From JAFEDN01 sp963697455 (lineage in GTDB: Bacteria > Pseudomonadota > Gammaproteobacteria > Coxiellales > Coxiellaceae): DNA of 64,000 bases. The notes beneath the pieces are model-generated. The model saw only the letters and a list, made by a program, of their open reading frames with translations. It searched no databases and was not told the DNA's origin. The position numbers and the translations under genes are program-made. The first letter of the stretch is position 1; each line of letters begins with the position of its first letter. The stretch is from assembly GCA_963697455.1 (NCBI GenBank), contig CAVOOI010000004.1, positions 1-64,000 of the forward strand, read 5' to 3'. Positions 22,951-33,071 of this stretch are shown here, one piece after another.

Positions 22951-24897
22951 CTATTCAGCCACTTGAACTAACAACTGATTCAAGCGCTTCACAAAAGCCA
23001 CCGGATTATGCAACACCTCACCTTCAGTGATTAAGGCTTGGCTTAATAAAACCTCTGCCCAATCCGCAATTTTTTGCGAATCCCGGACATTTTGTAATTT
23101 TAACAATAGCGGATGATCCGGATTTAATTCTAGGATAGGCTTAGCTTCCGGCGCCGCTTGTCCAGCCGCCTTCAATAATCTTTGCATGTGCCCCGACAAT
23201 TCATTCTCGTCAAACACCACACAAGCTGGCGAATCAACTAATCGATGCGTGACCCTTACTTCTTTGACTTGGTCTCCCAACGCAGTTTTGATCTGAGCCA
23301 CAATATCTGCAAATGTAGCCGCTTTCGCTGCTTGCTGCTGCTGCTCTTCTTTAGATTCAACATTATCCAATTCTAGCTTACCTTTGGATACCGATTGCAG
23401 TTTTTTGCCGTCAAATTCGGTTAAATGCGCCATCAACCATTCATCAACCTTATCTGTCAATAATAATACTTCTATGCCCTTTTTACGAAAGACTTCGAGT
23501 AATGGGCTGTTTTTAGCATTCAAATAAGAATCGGCGATTAAATAATAAATCTTATCTTGATCTTTTTGCATACGTGAAACGTAATCGCTCAATGATACGT
23601 TGGGTTCGCTATCTTCTTGTTGGGTCGATGCAAACCGTAATAGTTTAGCGATGCGATCTTTATTGGCAAAATCTTCTCCTGGGCCTTCTTTGACAACCGC
23701 GCCAAATTCTCGCCAAAATCGGCTATAAGTAGCCGGCTCGTCTGCAGCTAATTTCTCCAAAAGATCCAATACCCGTTTCACGGAACCGGTGCGTATTTTT
23801 TCAATGATTTGATTCGATTGCAGTAATTCGCGGGAAATATTCAGTGGTAAATCATTGCTGTCGATCACCCCTTTAATAAAGCGCAAATACATTGGCATAA
23901 AATGTTCGGCATCATCAATGATAAAAACCCGTTTAACATACAGCTTTAATCCGCGTTGATATTCTCTATGCCATAAATCAAATGGGGCTCGCGCTGGAAT
24001 ATAGAGTAAACTAGTGTATTCCAATTTGCCTTCAAGTTTATTGTGAGTCCAGGCCAGTGGATCTTCAAAGTCATGGGCAATATGTTTATAAAGCTCTTTA
24101 TATTGCTCGCCGGTAATTTCATTTTTCGGAAGCGTCCATAATGCACTGGCGCGGTTCACCACTTCTTCTTCAGGGATAACCGTTTCATTTTTTTCATCCA
24201 TCGCTTCTGGAGAAGGTTCGGTTTTAGCTTTGCCGGCTTTTTCTTCGGGTTTTTTCATCAAAATCGGCAGGACAATATGATCGGAATACTTGGTAATAAT
24301 ATTGCGTAATCGAAATTCATCTAAAAATTCTTCACTGCCTTTTTTAATGTGCAATACAACTTCAGTTCCACGTGGCGAGTAATGGATGTTCTTAACTGTA
24401 TACTGACCTTGGCCATCAGACTCCCACATCACGCCTTGATCTGCTTGCATGCCCGCGTGGCGAGTTCTAACGACCACATTATCCGCTACCACAAATGTAG
24501 AATAAAAGCCCACGCCAAACTGACCAATTAATTGCGAATCCGCTCCTGCCTGCTTATTTTCCAGCATCTCTCGAAACGCCCGCGTGCCTGACTTAGCGAT
24601 AGTGCCTAGATTTTCGATCGCCTCTTCACGGCTCATACCAATACCATTATCCCGCACGGTGATGGTTCGATTTTCTTTATTGACCTCCACCCAAATTTTT
24701 AATTGTGAATCATTTTCATAAAGGGCGGCATCAGAGAGAGCGGCATAGCGTAATTTGTCAGCAGCATCTGAAGAGTTAGATATCAGTTCCCGCAAAAAAA
24801 TTTCTTGGTTGCTATAGAGCGAATGGGCAACTAAATTCAATAATTGCTTTACTTCCGCTTCAAAAGATAAAGTTTCGGGCTGCACTGAAAAAGCCAT
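22951..24897 (-). CDS. htpG: Chaperone HtpG (Hsp90)
   Basis: 648 residues, full length. The ATPase domain of the GHKL type is at the N-terminus (FLRELISNSSDAADKLRYAA with the catalytic Glu, DNGIGMSREEAIENLGTIAK, SGTRAF, GQFGVGFYSTFVVA). The middle domain carries YIPARAPFDLW and SNDLPLNISRELLQ, and the C-terminal dimerisation domain ends NQLLVQVAE. An acidic, Lys-rich linker (about 220-245) is somewhat longer than in E. coli. It folds client proteins in the cytoplasm and is a heat-shock gene in most bacteria; I did not find a clear heat-shock promoter. Confidence 0.97.
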   Translation of the reverse strand: MAFSVQPETLSFEAEVKQLLNLVAHSLYSNQEIFLRELISNSSDAADKLRYAALSDAALYENDSQLKIWVEVNKENRTITVRDNGIGMSREEAIENLGTIAKSGTRAFREMLENKQAGADSQLIGQFGVGFYSTFVVADNVVVRTRHAGMQADQGVMWESDGQGQYTVKNIHYSPRGTEVVLHIKKGSEEFLDEFRLRNIITKYSDHIVLPILMKKPEEKAGKAKTEPSPEAMDEKNETVIPEEEVVNRASALWTLPKNEITGEQYKELYKHIAHDFEDPLAWTHNKLEGKLEYTSLLYIPARAPFDLWHREYQRGLKLYVKRVFIIDDAEHFMPMYLRFIKGVIDSNDLPLNISRELLQSNQIIEKIRTGSVKRVLDLLEKLAADEPATYSRFWREFGAVVKEGPGEDFANKDRIAKLLRFASTQQEDSEPNVSLSDYVSRMQKDQDKIYYLIADSYLNAKNSPLLEVFRKKGIEVLLLTDKVDEWLMAHLTEFDGKKLQSVSKGKLELDNVESKEEQQQQAAKAATFADIVAQIKTALGDQVKEVRVTHRLVDSPACVVFDENELSGHMQRLLKAAGQAAPEAKPILELNPDHPLLLKLQNVRDSQKIADWAEVLLSQALITEGEVLHNPVAFVKRLNQLLVQVAE

Positions 24898-24957
24898 ATT
24901 GATTCTCCTATTATTCTAAGATGATATCTGGCTAGATTGGGGTGGGAATTTATAATT

Positions 24958-24986
24958 TCAAGACCCAGCAGGACGCTGGGTCTTGA
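24958..24986. terminator. Terminator-like hairpin downstream of the outer-membrane protein gene
   Basis: TCAAGACCCAGC, loop of five, GCTGGGTCTTGA: perfect 12-bp arms 15 bases beyond the stop of the minus-strand gene at 25001. The following bases in that direction are AT-rich but without a long T-run. Confidence 0.65.
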
Positions 24987-25000
24987 TAAGAATGGTGTGA

Positions 25001-25741
25001 TTATACTGCGAAATGGAAGGAGACAGTTCCAACAACCACTTGCGCCGCAGGAGCCGCGTTAGAGTTGATCCCTGGAGTACTTACATTCGCATTTACATTA
25101 TTTACGTTACTCGAGAAGAAAGAATTATTAGATCCAGGAACGTACAAGTAATCGACGCCGAGAGCTAAGGGCAGATTGTAGGCGGCCAAATCATATTCTA
25201 CAGTACCGCCGAAAATTACCGTGCCGTAAGAGCCGTCACCGACATTGTTGTACAGATTACCACTGCGATTCAACGCGCGATAAACACCACCGACTTTGCC
25301 GATAACATGGAGGTAGGGGTTAAACGGTAAAGAAGCACGCAGGGTGGCAGCGCCGTATGCAAACCATGAATCTACTGTACCAGATACAGTAAAGTTGTTC
25401 GCAGGATTGGGCTCCACAACGGTAGCAGTCACGCTGCTATCTGGCAATACAAAGCCACCGCCTTCAATACCGAAGTGGTTAGTGAATTGGTAACCGATTT
25501 TACCGCCGTAGGTAAAGCCATTGGTATCGGCATCGGTAGCACCACTGAGGATAAAACTATTCCAGTCAGAATATGCCCAGCCAGCACTCGCGCCAATATA
25601 CAAAAAGGGCGTAAAAGCAGGAACACAAACTGCACAGGGAGGAGCGGCAGTTACTACCTCCGGGCCACCCGCCAAAGCGGCAACGCTGCCTAACATAGCT
25701 ACGCTAGCAGCACTTAATGCTAACACCTTTATCATCTTCAT
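25001..25741 (-). CDS. Outer-membrane beta-barrel protein
   Basis: 246 residues. A signal peptide is visible (MKMIKVLALSAASVAMLGSV then AALA, cleavage near residue 24). The mature part is rich in Gly, Asn, Ser and aromatic residues with alternating strands (FLYIGASAGWAYSDWNSF, FTYGGKIGYQFTNHFGIEGG, YLHVIGKVGGVYRALNR) and ends in VVVGTVSFHFAV, the pattern of an eight-stranded OmpA/OmpW-like barrel. A short Cys pair (CAVC) follows the signal peptide. AGGAGA lies before the ATG. Similar small barrels are abundant surface proteins in Legionellales. The ligand or function is unknown. Confidence 0.8.
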   Translation of the reverse strand: MKMIKVLALSAASVAMLGSVAALAGGPEVVTAAPPCAVCVPAFTPFLYIGASAGWAYSDWNSFILSGATDADTNGFTYGGKIGYQFTNHFGIEGGGFVLPDSSVTATVVEPNPANNFTVSGTVDSWFAYGAATLRASLPFNPYLHVIGKVGGVYRALNRSGNLYNNVGDGSYGTVIFGGTVEYDLAAYNLPLALGVDYLYVPGSNNSFFSSNVNNVNANVSTPGINSNAAPAAQVVVGTVSFHFAV

Positions 25742-25897
25742 AAATATCTCCTAGTTTATATAAAATATGCGTGTATAAAAGATCTATAGTGAAATCATAC
25801 CAACCTCTCGCAGAGCGGTCAACCTATTTCTAAATATTGCATCTCTTCCCACTACCATTTATGATTATAAATTTTTAATAAATAAGGGGAAAAAACT

Positions 25898-28297
25898 GTG
25901 ACCTTGCCTATTAGTACTGATATCAATGAACAAAAACGAAAACAAATACATGCAGCAAGAATAATCAAAAGGGGGACGCCACCCTCGCGACGACAACAAG
26001 TTTCAGAACTTCTAACCAGCATTACTAATGACAGTCCCGAAAAATTTTCAATAATTTTATTAAACCTAATGGCGGACAATTTCGAAATTAATGTTTATAG
26101 TGACAATGCAAATATTTTTTTAAGAGCAGCGGAAGACGCCAAAAACGATGCAATAGTGAAAACCCTCCAGACAGCAGGGGCAGTCCATTTACAAAACTAT
26201 ACAATCCAGGCAACTCAAGAGCCTCATCCAAGTAAAATGGATTTGGCCAAGCAATTTGCGGTTATGTCAGAATTCATGGTGAGCAGAGCCGATAACATCG
26301 CCGGTACTAAGCAAGCGCCGCAGCTCAAACAAATGGCCGCATTAGCCAAATCAACCTACCAATCCTTTATGGCGTGTCACAGCACTGCTCCAAGCTTTGA
26401 GGTCTTATACGATCTATATGAAGGGTTGTACAGTTTATTAACCAAATTCAGTAAGATATACCAGGAAGCTTTGGCTAACAAAAAAACCATGCCGTCCTTA
26501 CTCCTTCCTGCAGCTACTCCAATATCCGAAACAATTAAAAGCTCGTTAGCCATAAAAATCCAAATGCTGGATTCCATGATAAAAAATATGCTTGGAGAAA
26601 TGAAAAGATCTCTAAACCCGCATCCAAATTTAAAAGTTTTATTAAAGAATAATTTAGAAATCATAGGAAAGCTAAGACAATTTGCAGCCACTCCTTCTAC
26701 CATGAATGCCGACAAGCTCGCCAAACGGATTCAACAACTTTATAAAAAAGCCGAGAGTAATTCAACAACATTCTATTCCATAATCAATAAAAAAATTCCC
26801 AAACCAGAAAATGTAGACGATTCAAAAATCAAACAGCATCAGTCTCGGACATTTTTGCAAGAAAATATAAAAAAACTAGCCACTATTCTTTCAACTATAA
26901 ACAATTTGGAAAGCAATATTAAATCTCATCAACAGACTTGGCTTATTTCGCAAATAAAAATAAAAGAAACCTTAGGGAAAACCAGTTCTGATATAGAAAC
27001 CAACATCCTTGGACTAAAAGAATTGGCAGAAATAAATCAACAGCTAGCCACTTCTCTAGAGGATCTGACCCAAGCAGTTGAATTTAAGCTAAATAGCAAC
27101 AGTTCTTCGGCATTTAAATCAATTATCGGGAACTGTGAAAAATATCTTTCTGAACACAAAGAACATCCAGAGAAATTAACCTATTTTTCCAAAATTCTGA
27201 CAACTACACTTGAGAAAACTCAAGCTTCTGCAGAGGAAATTCGGAAACTGCAAGAAGACACGGCTCAACATGCTATGATGTCGTTAATGTTGCAAAGAAC
27301 GTTAGAAAGGGATAATCGTGCATCACTACGCAGAAAAAAATCTAACGGTCCTAAGAGACAACAACGCACGACTACTCCCTCCTTAGAAGCAGATATAGAA
27401 TTAATTCCCCCATCTCAAGAGCCTATCGAACTCAAAAAAAATCCGCTAGGCATGCAAGCCTTGCCCTTACAAGAACCTTCCGCTTTTGCCATTTCTATTC
27501 CTGGAACTAAAACATCCGAACCAGCTTTAGTTAGCTCCAATACTTCCAGCAGTTTTTTCGCGGATTCGTTTAATTTTTCATCCAGAGCTACTACTACCTT
27601 CCCGAACAAACCAGAACAGTTAATGGTGGATGATCTCGTCGTCAAGAAAATTGTAGAACATCAAATTAAAAGCGTCTTAGATGATTTTATCCTTATAGAT
27701 CGTCAACCCGATGCAAAAATTACTGTCGCCTCAATGCAAGAAATGTTAATTAAACAGAACGCTTTATTAATGACTTTTTGCCAATTTTCTGAATCAATAC
27801 GCCAAGAAGATTTTAAATTACAGCCTCATTTAAAAAATATGTCGATTATTAATCAGGCTCGTAATTGTATTTACCATAACTTCTCTCAAATCTTCTCCTG
27901 TTCTTGGCCAGTTAACCCTGAAGACCTAGTTGACGCGAAATCAAAAATCGCGCTTTACAAAAAGGTATTAGGGCTGCTTAACGCTTTGCACGAATCCATT
28001 AGCCATGTCAATTTTATAAAACTTAGTGAAAATGAATTTTTTCAAAAACTCGTTACCACCTTCTCTGATCCTTTAAATGTGACTACCAAAGATGACGCAA
28101 AACCCACGCATCGATACTTTGACACCATCTGCAAAGCTCAGCCCAGTTTATCTTTAAAAGTTGAAACTCAGGAATTGGCAAATAGATTTGCTGTAGGCGC
28201 GAAAGACGCCGCCGCCAAGATTTTAAGGAGGTGTAGGACAGATCACACCACTGCCACAATGGTTCGCCATCAAAGTATGGTTTTTCCCCGGACATGA
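25898..28297 (+). CDS. Large helical orphan protein, effector candidate
   Basis: 799 residues, no family recognised. No signal peptide or membrane helix. Most of it is predicted helical and Lys/Glu/Gln-rich with coiled-coil-like stretches (about 330-470). A low-complexity, Pro/Ser-rich segment lies around 485-570 (basic patch RRKKSNGPKRQQRTTTPS, then Ser-rich text). Size, orphan status and helical make-up fit Dot/Icm substrates, but no accepted secretion signal can be proven by eye. The stop codon abuts that of recG on the other strand with no spacer. It is flanked by core genes, so it is an insertion or a lineage-specific gene. Confidence 0.65.
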   Translation: MTLPISTDINEQKRKQIHAARIIKRGTPPSRRQQVSELLTSITNDSPEKFSIILLNLMADNFEINVYSDNANIFLRAAEDAKNDAIVKTLQTAGAVHLQNYTIQATQEPHPSKMDLAKQFAVMSEFMVSRADNIAGTKQAPQLKQMAALAKSTYQSFMACHSTAPSFEVLYDLYEGLYSLLTKFSKIYQEALANKKTMPSLLLPAATPISETIKSSLAIKIQMLDSMIKNMLGEMKRSLNPHPNLKVLLKNNLEIIGKLRQFAATPSTMNADKLAKRIQQLYKKAESNSTTFYSIINKKIPKPENVDDSKIKQHQSRTFLQENIKKLATILSTINNLESNIKSHQQTWLISQIKIKETLGKTSSDIETNILGLKELAEINQQLATSLEDLTQAVEFKLNSNSSSAFKSIIGNCEKYLSEHKEHPEKLTYFSKILTTTLEKTQASAEEIRKLQEDTAQHAMMSLMLQRTLERDNRASLRRKKSNGPKRQQRTTTPSLEADIELIPPSQEPIELKKNPLGMQALPLQEPSAFAISIPGTKTSEPALVSSNTSSSFFADSFNFSSRATTTFPNKPEQLMVDDLVVKKIVEHQIKSVLDDFILIDRQPDAKITVASMQEMLIKQNALLMTFCQFSESIRQEDFKLQPHLKNMSIINQARNCIYHNFSQIFSCSWPVNPEDLVDAKSKIALYKKVLGLLNALHESISHVNFIKLSENEFFQKLVTTFSDPLNVTTKDDAKPTHRYFDTICKAQPSLSLKVETQELANRFAVGAKDAAAKILRRCRTDHTTATMVRHQSMVFPRT

Positions 28298-30379
28298 TCA
28301 GGCGTGCACGTACTGATGCCCGTTGCGAATCCAGCGGAAAATAAGCGCATCCGCTTGTTCAGGGCATTGCTCCGCCAACCAACGGCTGGCGGATTGCACC
28401 TGCGGCAGTAAATTTTGGTCGCGCATGAGATCGGCGATTTTAAACTTGACTACACCTGCCTGACGAGTGCCTAAAACTTCTCCTGGACCGCGAATGGCTA
28501 AATCTTCCCGGGCAATTACGAAGCCATCATGAGTGCTGCGCATGACTTGCAAACGTTGCTGCGCCACTGGCGGCAATGGTTCTTGAAACAGCAATACACA
28601 AAAACTTTCCTCAGCGCCACGCCCTACTCGCCCGCGCAGTTGATGTAATTGCGACAATCCTAACCGTTCTGGATTTTCAATAATCATTAAAGTGGCGTTG
28701 GGCACATCCACGCCCACTTCGATCACTGTCGTGGCTATCAGTAATTCCAAGCTGCCATTTTTGAATGCCTGCATCTGCGCCGTTTTTTCTTCAGGGGACA
28801 AGCGGCTGTGCACTAAACCTATTTTTAATTCAGGCAGCATTGCCCTTAATTCCAGCGCAGTTTTTTCCGCGGCCTGACATTGCAGCACTTCCGACTCCTC
28901 AATCAACGTGCAAACCCAATAGACTTGTTTATGCTGTTGACATGCTAAGCGCATGCGCTCAATCACTTGGGCGCGGCGTTTATTGGAAATAAGTACGGTG
29001 ATAATCGGTTTACGTCCGGGCGGTAATTCATCAATAGTTGAAATATCTAAATCGGCATAAGCCGCCATAGCTAAGGTGCGCGGAATTGGAGTTGCGCTCA
29101 TAATAAGTTGATGCGGATGACAGCCGGCGATTTCACCCTTTTCCCGCAGCGCCAAACGTTGATTGACCCCAAATCGATGCTGCTCATCAATCACCAGCAT
29201 CGTTAACTGCGCATACTGCACTTTTTCCTGAAATAAAGCATGCGTGCCAATAATGATTGGCGCTGCACCTGACGCGATTTGATCAAGAACTTTGGTTCGC
29301 ACTGCCACCGATTGTTTTCCGCCTAAATAAGCAATCGGAATACCCAAAGGTTCAAACCATCGGCAAAAATTTTGAAAATGCTGCTCAGCTAATAGCTCAG
29401 TAGGGGCAGTTAAGGCTGCCTGCGCGCCATGCGCTATCGCCCGCAACATAACCATCGCCGCCACCACGGTTTTTCCGGAGCCGACGTCACCTTGTAACAA
29501 TCGCAGCATAGGATGTGGCTTGGATAAATCAAGATCTATTTCTTCAATAACCCGCTGCTGCGCTTTAGTGAGTGCGAATCCTAAATGCGCAAGCAACTGC
29601 GCTCTAAGCGAATCTGCATTGAGTAAGGCAATTGCATTTTGACGCCGCGCTTGTACACGAGATTTTTGTAAACTTAATTGATGGGCGATTAATTCTTCAA
29701 ACGCCAGCCTTTTTTGCATCGGATGCTCGTTTCGCAATAACAAATCTACGTCGGCGTCAGGAGGCGGTCGATGCACAAATGATAATGCCGATATTAAATC
29801 CGTTAGTTGAAATTCAGATAATAATGCCGATGGCAACAATTCTAATTCACGAGAATTTACCGGCAAGCTTTGTAAAGCCTGTTCGGTGAGCCGCCGCAAT
29901 AAAAGCTGCGAAACACCTTGAGTGGTAGGATAAACCGGAGTGAGGTGTTGGTCTAATCCTAATTCATCCGCTGCGTGTAACTGCCGGTATTCTGGATGAA
30001 TCACTTCTAAACCATAATTGCGAAAAGCCCGTCGCACTTCTCCAAAACAACGATATCGTCCGCCTAAAGATAATTGCTGCTTTTGAGCAGCGGTAAAATG
30101 GAAAAATCGTAAATAAATAACGCCAGTGGCGTCGCTTAATTGACAAACCAAAGTGGCTCGCCGGCCTGGGCTAACGGTCACTGCGGATATGTCGCCTTCC
30201 ATCAAGGCATGGCTGCCTTCGCGCAAAGCCGCAATGGGCGTAATTCGCGTGCGATCTTGGTAACGGCTGGGTAAATGAAACAATAAATCCTGAACGGTCT
30301 CTAGTCCCAATTGTTGCAATAATTGCAGGATTCGGGGACCTACGCCGGATAAACCGTTTAATGAATCTTGAAGGTACAT
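28298..30379 (-). CDS. recG: ATP-dependent DNA helicase RecG
   Basis: 693 residues, full length. The N-terminal wedge/OB domain (GVGPRILQLLQQLGLETVQD, LLFHLPSRYQDR) is followed by the helicase motifs: LLQGDVGSGKTVVA (I), TAPTELLAEQH (Ia), VIDEQHRFGVNQR (II, DEQH), MSATPIPRTLAM (III), then TTVIEVGVDVPNATLMIIEN and QLRGRVGRG (V/VI). It remodels stalled replication forks and branched DNA. Its start overlaps the ridA stop by one base; it is the last gene of the yicC-gmk-rpoZ-spoT-ridA-recG unit. Confidence 0.97.
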   Translation of the reverse strand: MYLQDSLNGLSGVGPRILQLLQQLGLETVQDLLFHLPSRYQDRTRITPIAALREGSHALMEGDISAVTVSPGRRATLVCQLSDATGVIYLRFFHFTAAQKQQLSLGGRYRCFGEVRRAFRNYGLEVIHPEYRQLHAADELGLDQHLTPVYPTTQGVSQLLLRRLTEQALQSLPVNSRELELLPSALLSEFQLTDLISALSFVHRPPPDADVDLLLRNEHPMQKRLAFEELIAHQLSLQKSRVQARRQNAIALLNADSLRAQLLAHLGFALTKAQQRVIEEIDLDLSKPHPMLRLLQGDVGSGKTVVAAMVMLRAIAHGAQAALTAPTELLAEQHFQNFCRWFEPLGIPIAYLGGKQSVAVRTKVLDQIASGAAPIIIGTHALFQEKVQYAQLTMLVIDEQHRFGVNQRLALREKGEIAGCHPHQLIMSATPIPRTLAMAAYADLDISTIDELPPGRKPIITVLISNKRRAQVIERMRLACQQHKQVYWVCTLIEESEVLQCQAAEKTALELRAMLPELKIGLVHSRLSPEEKTAQMQAFKNGSLELLIATTVIEVGVDVPNATLMIIENPERLGLSQLHQLRGRVGRGAEESFCVLLFQEPLPPVAQQRLQVMRSTHDGFVIAREDLAIRGPGEVLGTRQAGVVKFKIADLMRDQNLLPQVQSASRWLAEQCPEQADALIFRWIRNGHQYVHA

Positions 30380-30762
30380 TACTCGTTTAGGGTCATGATC
30401 GTGTCAATTTCAATATCAACGTCTTTAGGCAAGGCAGCCACCGCAATCACGGCGCGCGCTGGGAAAGGTTCGGTAAAATATTCCAGCATCACTTCGTTGA
30501 CCTGGCTAAAGTTGCTCATGTTAGTCAGATAAATCGTCAATTTTACGATCTGTGACAAATTCCCTCCGGCTTCTGTGGCAATTGCTTTAATGTTTTCAAA
30601 TACTCGCCGCACCCGAGCTTTAAAATCGCCCTGGACGATTTCCATGCTTCCCGGAATCAAGGGAATTTGGCCAGATAAAAAAACTAAACTGCCTGATTTA
30701 ACCGCCTGCGAATAAGTTCCGATCGCAGCCGGCGCGTGTGGGGTGTTAATGATTTGTTTCAT
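30379..30762 (-). CDS. ridA: RidA enamine/imine deaminase
   Basis: 127 residues of the RidA/YjgF/YER057c family: AIGTYSQAVKSGSLVFLSGQ, EAGGNLSQIVKLTIYLTNMS, and FPARAVIAVAALPKDVDIEI with the conserved Arg of PAR. The trimeric enzyme hydrolyses reactive 2-aminoacrylate-type intermediates formed by PLP enzymes. It lies between spoT and recG, a common place for it in gamma-proteobacteria, and starts 11 bases after spoT. Confidence 0.95.
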   Translation of the reverse strand: MKQIINTPHAPAAIGTYSQAVKSGSLVFLSGQIPLIPGSMEIVQGDFKARVRRVFENIKAIATEAGGNLSQIVKLTIYLTNMSNFSQVNEVMLEYFTEPFPARAVIAVAALPKDVDIEIDTIMTLNE

Positions 30763-30773
30763 AAGCTTTCTCC

Positions 30774-32900
30774 TTATACCTTACCTCGCGTAATGCGCGT
30801 AACAGCAGGAATTCGGCGCAAAAGCCGAATAACCCGAGCTAAATGTACTCGATTGTACACAGCCAATTTAAATGTCAATTGATAATGACTGCCATGTTGG
30901 TTTTGGACACTCACGTCTGAAATATTCGCTTCCGCATCAGAGATCGCGGCTGCCATTTTAGCTAGCAGCCTAGGCTCATCCACAGCTTCAACGCGAATAG
31001 TAACTTGAAATGTCTGTTGATTATGCTCATCCCAGCGTAATGCCATATAAGTGTCTGGACGGCCCCGTAATTTATCGAGACGCCGGCATTGCTCAGAATG
31101 AACAATAATCCCTTCACCGCTCACTATTATACCTATGATTGGATCACCAGGGATAGGGCTGCAACATTCTGCAAATGTCACCACCATCCCTTCAGTTCCT
31201 TTAATGATTAAAGGCTTTTCTTTGGGCGTTTCCGGCGAAGTATCTGCTGCGCGACGTTGCAGGCTCAGATCTGCAATGCGTTTACTGACTAAAGCAGGTA
31301 AGCGGTTGCCCAAACCTATTTCTGCTAGCAGATCGATTAAATTATCGAATTTTGCCTCTTCCAGCACAAACTGTAAAACATCTGACGGAATTTTTTTCAA
31401 ACTTAAATTATGTTGCCGCAAAGCTTGCTTTAATAAATTCTCTCCCAAAGCAATCGATTCGGTTTTGCGTTGATTTTTTAAAAATTGACGAATACTATTG
31501 CGCGCCTGACGAGTGACCACAAAATCCAGCCAGGCCGGATTCGGTTTGGCGCGGGAATCGGTAATGATTTCCACAGTTTGACCGCTGATAAGCGCCGAAG
31601 ATAACGGCGATAATTGCCGGTTAATTTTTGCAGCCACACAACTATTCCCGATATCAGTATGCACTGAATAAGCAAAATCTACCGCGGTCGCCCCTGCCGG
31701 TAAACGCATAATTTTCCCTTGCGGGGTAAATACATAGACTTCATCGGGAAATAAATCTAATTTAACACTTTCTATAAACTCCAAAGAACTGCCGGTGTCT
31801 CGCTGCAATTCCAATAAATTTTTTACCCATTGCTGCGCACGCACCTGGGCGGAATCGGATTTTTCTTCACTGGTTTTATAGAGCCAATGCGCGGCAATGC
31901 CGCTGGTTGCATGATGATCCATTTCGGTAGTGCGAATTTGCATTTCAATCGGATAACCATAAGGACCAAATAATACAGTGTGCAATGATTGGTAACCATT
32001 GGCTTTAGGAATGGCGATGTAATCTTTAAATTTTTTGGGCACGGGTTTAAATAAACGGTGCACTAACCCTAAAATCCGGTAACAAGTATCTACATCGTCA
32101 ACGATGATGCGAAACGCATATACATCCATAATTTCATTGAAATGCCGGTGTTTTCCGCGCATTTTCCGATAAATGCTGTACAACGGCTTTTCTCGCCCTG
32201 TCACCGTACAAGAAGGTAAATGAGTCTTGGCTAAACCTTCTTGTAGAGTTTTACTCACTAAGTTTAAAACTTTTTTGCGTTCGCCGCGCGATTCTTCGAC
32301 TACTTTGTGTAACACATTATAGCGGCGCGGATTGTGCGCCATAAAACTCAGTTCTTCCAATTCCACTGCTAGATCATGCATGCCCAACCGTTTGGCAATA
32401 GGCGCAAAAATTTCCATAGTTTCTTGGGCGATACGGCGGCGTTTTTCCGGGAGCAAGGTAGCTAATGTGCGCATGTTATGCAAACGATCCGCCAGTTTGA
32501 TGATAATCACGCGAATATCCCGCGCCATCGCCAATACCATTTTGCGGAAATTCTCTGCTTGAGCTTCAGCGCGGGAAAAAAATTCTATTTGCGTCAGTTT
32601 GCTAACGCCATCTACTAACTCAGCTACAACGTCGCCAAATTTACTGGCTAAATCGATTTTGGTAAGAGGGGTGTCTTCGATAATATCATGGAGCAACGCT
32701 GCCATAATCGTATGATAGTCCAGTCTCATATCAGCTAGGATACAAGCAACCGCTACGGGATGAGTAATATAAGGCTCACCGGTGTTACGTTTTTGATCTC
32801 GGTGGGCTGCTAAAGCGGTTAAATAAGCTTCATGGATCTGCTGGATTTGCTCAGGATCAAGGTAATCTAATTTGCTTCTTAATTTCTTGAATAGCCGCAT
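30774..32900 (-). CDS. spoT: Bifunctional (p)ppGpp synthase/hydrolase SpoT
   Basis: 708 residues from the ATG at 32900 (MRLFKKLRSKLDYL). A longer frame to 33047 runs through a dispersed repeat and is not used. Domains: HD hydrolase (YITHPVAVACILADM, ALLHDIIEDT with HD and ED), synthetase (MDVYAFRIIVDDVDTCYRIL, GYQSLHTVLFGPYG), TGS (VYVFTPQGKIMRLPAGATAV), a Cys-containing CC/ZFD region (TFAECCSPIPGDPIIGI) and a C-terminal ACT domain. It makes and breaks the stringent-response alarmone. In Legionella, SpoT controls the switch to the transmissive phase, so it is relevant to the Dot/Icm lifestyle here. Confidence 0.96.
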   Translation of the reverse strand: MRLFKKLRSKLDYLDPEQIQQIHEAYLTALAAHRDQKRNTGEPYITHPVAVACILADMRLDYHTIMAALLHDIIEDTPLTKIDLASKFGDVVAELVDGVSKLTQIEFFSRAEAQAENFRKMVLAMARDIRVIIIKLADRLHNMRTLATLLPEKRRRIAQETMEIFAPIAKRLGMHDLAVELEELSFMAHNPRRYNVLHKVVEESRGERKKVLNLVSKTLQEGLAKTHLPSCTVTGREKPLYSIYRKMRGKHRHFNEIMDVYAFRIIVDDVDTCYRILGLVHRLFKPVPKKFKDYIAIPKANGYQSLHTVLFGPYGYPIEMQIRTTEMDHHATSGIAAHWLYKTSEEKSDSAQVRAQQWVKNLLELQRDTGSSLEFIESVKLDLFPDEVYVFTPQGKIMRLPAGATAVDFAYSVHTDIGNSCVAAKINRQLSPLSSALISGQTVEIITDSRAKPNPAWLDFVVTRQARNSIRQFLKNQRKTESIALGENLLKQALRQHNLSLKKIPSDVLQFVLEEAKFDNLIDLLAEIGLGNRLPALVSKRIADLSLQRRAADTSPETPKEKPLIIKGTEGMVVTFAECCSPIPGDPIIGIIVSGEGIIVHSEQCRRLDKLRGRPDTYMALRWDEHNQQTFQVTIRVEAVDEPRLLAKMAAAISDAEANISDVSVQNQHGSHYQLTFKLAVYNRVHLARVIRLLRRIPAVTRITRGKV

Positions 32901-32949
32901 CAGCAATTCCCGCTGGATTATAACTTTATTATAACTAATTGAAACCTTC

Positions 32950-33069
32950 CCTGATGAGGGTTGCAGGGGGAGAAGAGCGGTAGCGATCTTCCCCTGCATT
33001 CCAGAGTTCTGGCTTTGCCAGGACTCTGGATCAAAACCAGGAAGCAATTTCCGCGGAGCGGAAATTGCT
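32950..33069 (+). repeat. Dispersed repeat, copy A
   Basis: About 120 bp that recur at 54480-54594: CCTGATGAGGGTTGCAGGGG, GAGAAGAGCGG, CGATCTTCCCCTGCATTC, CTGGCTTTGCCAGGA, GCAATTTCCGCG. It contains three small dyads (GCAGGGG/CCCCTGC, TGGC/GCCA around CTTT, TTTCCGC/GCGGAAA). It fills the spoT-rpoZ gap. Confidence 0.85.
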
Positions 33070-33071
33070 GG

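Noticed and set aside
32901..33047. N-terminal extension of SpoT
   Set aside because: The extra 49 codons are read through a dispersed repeat and do not resemble SpoT; the conserved start MRLFKKL is at 32900.
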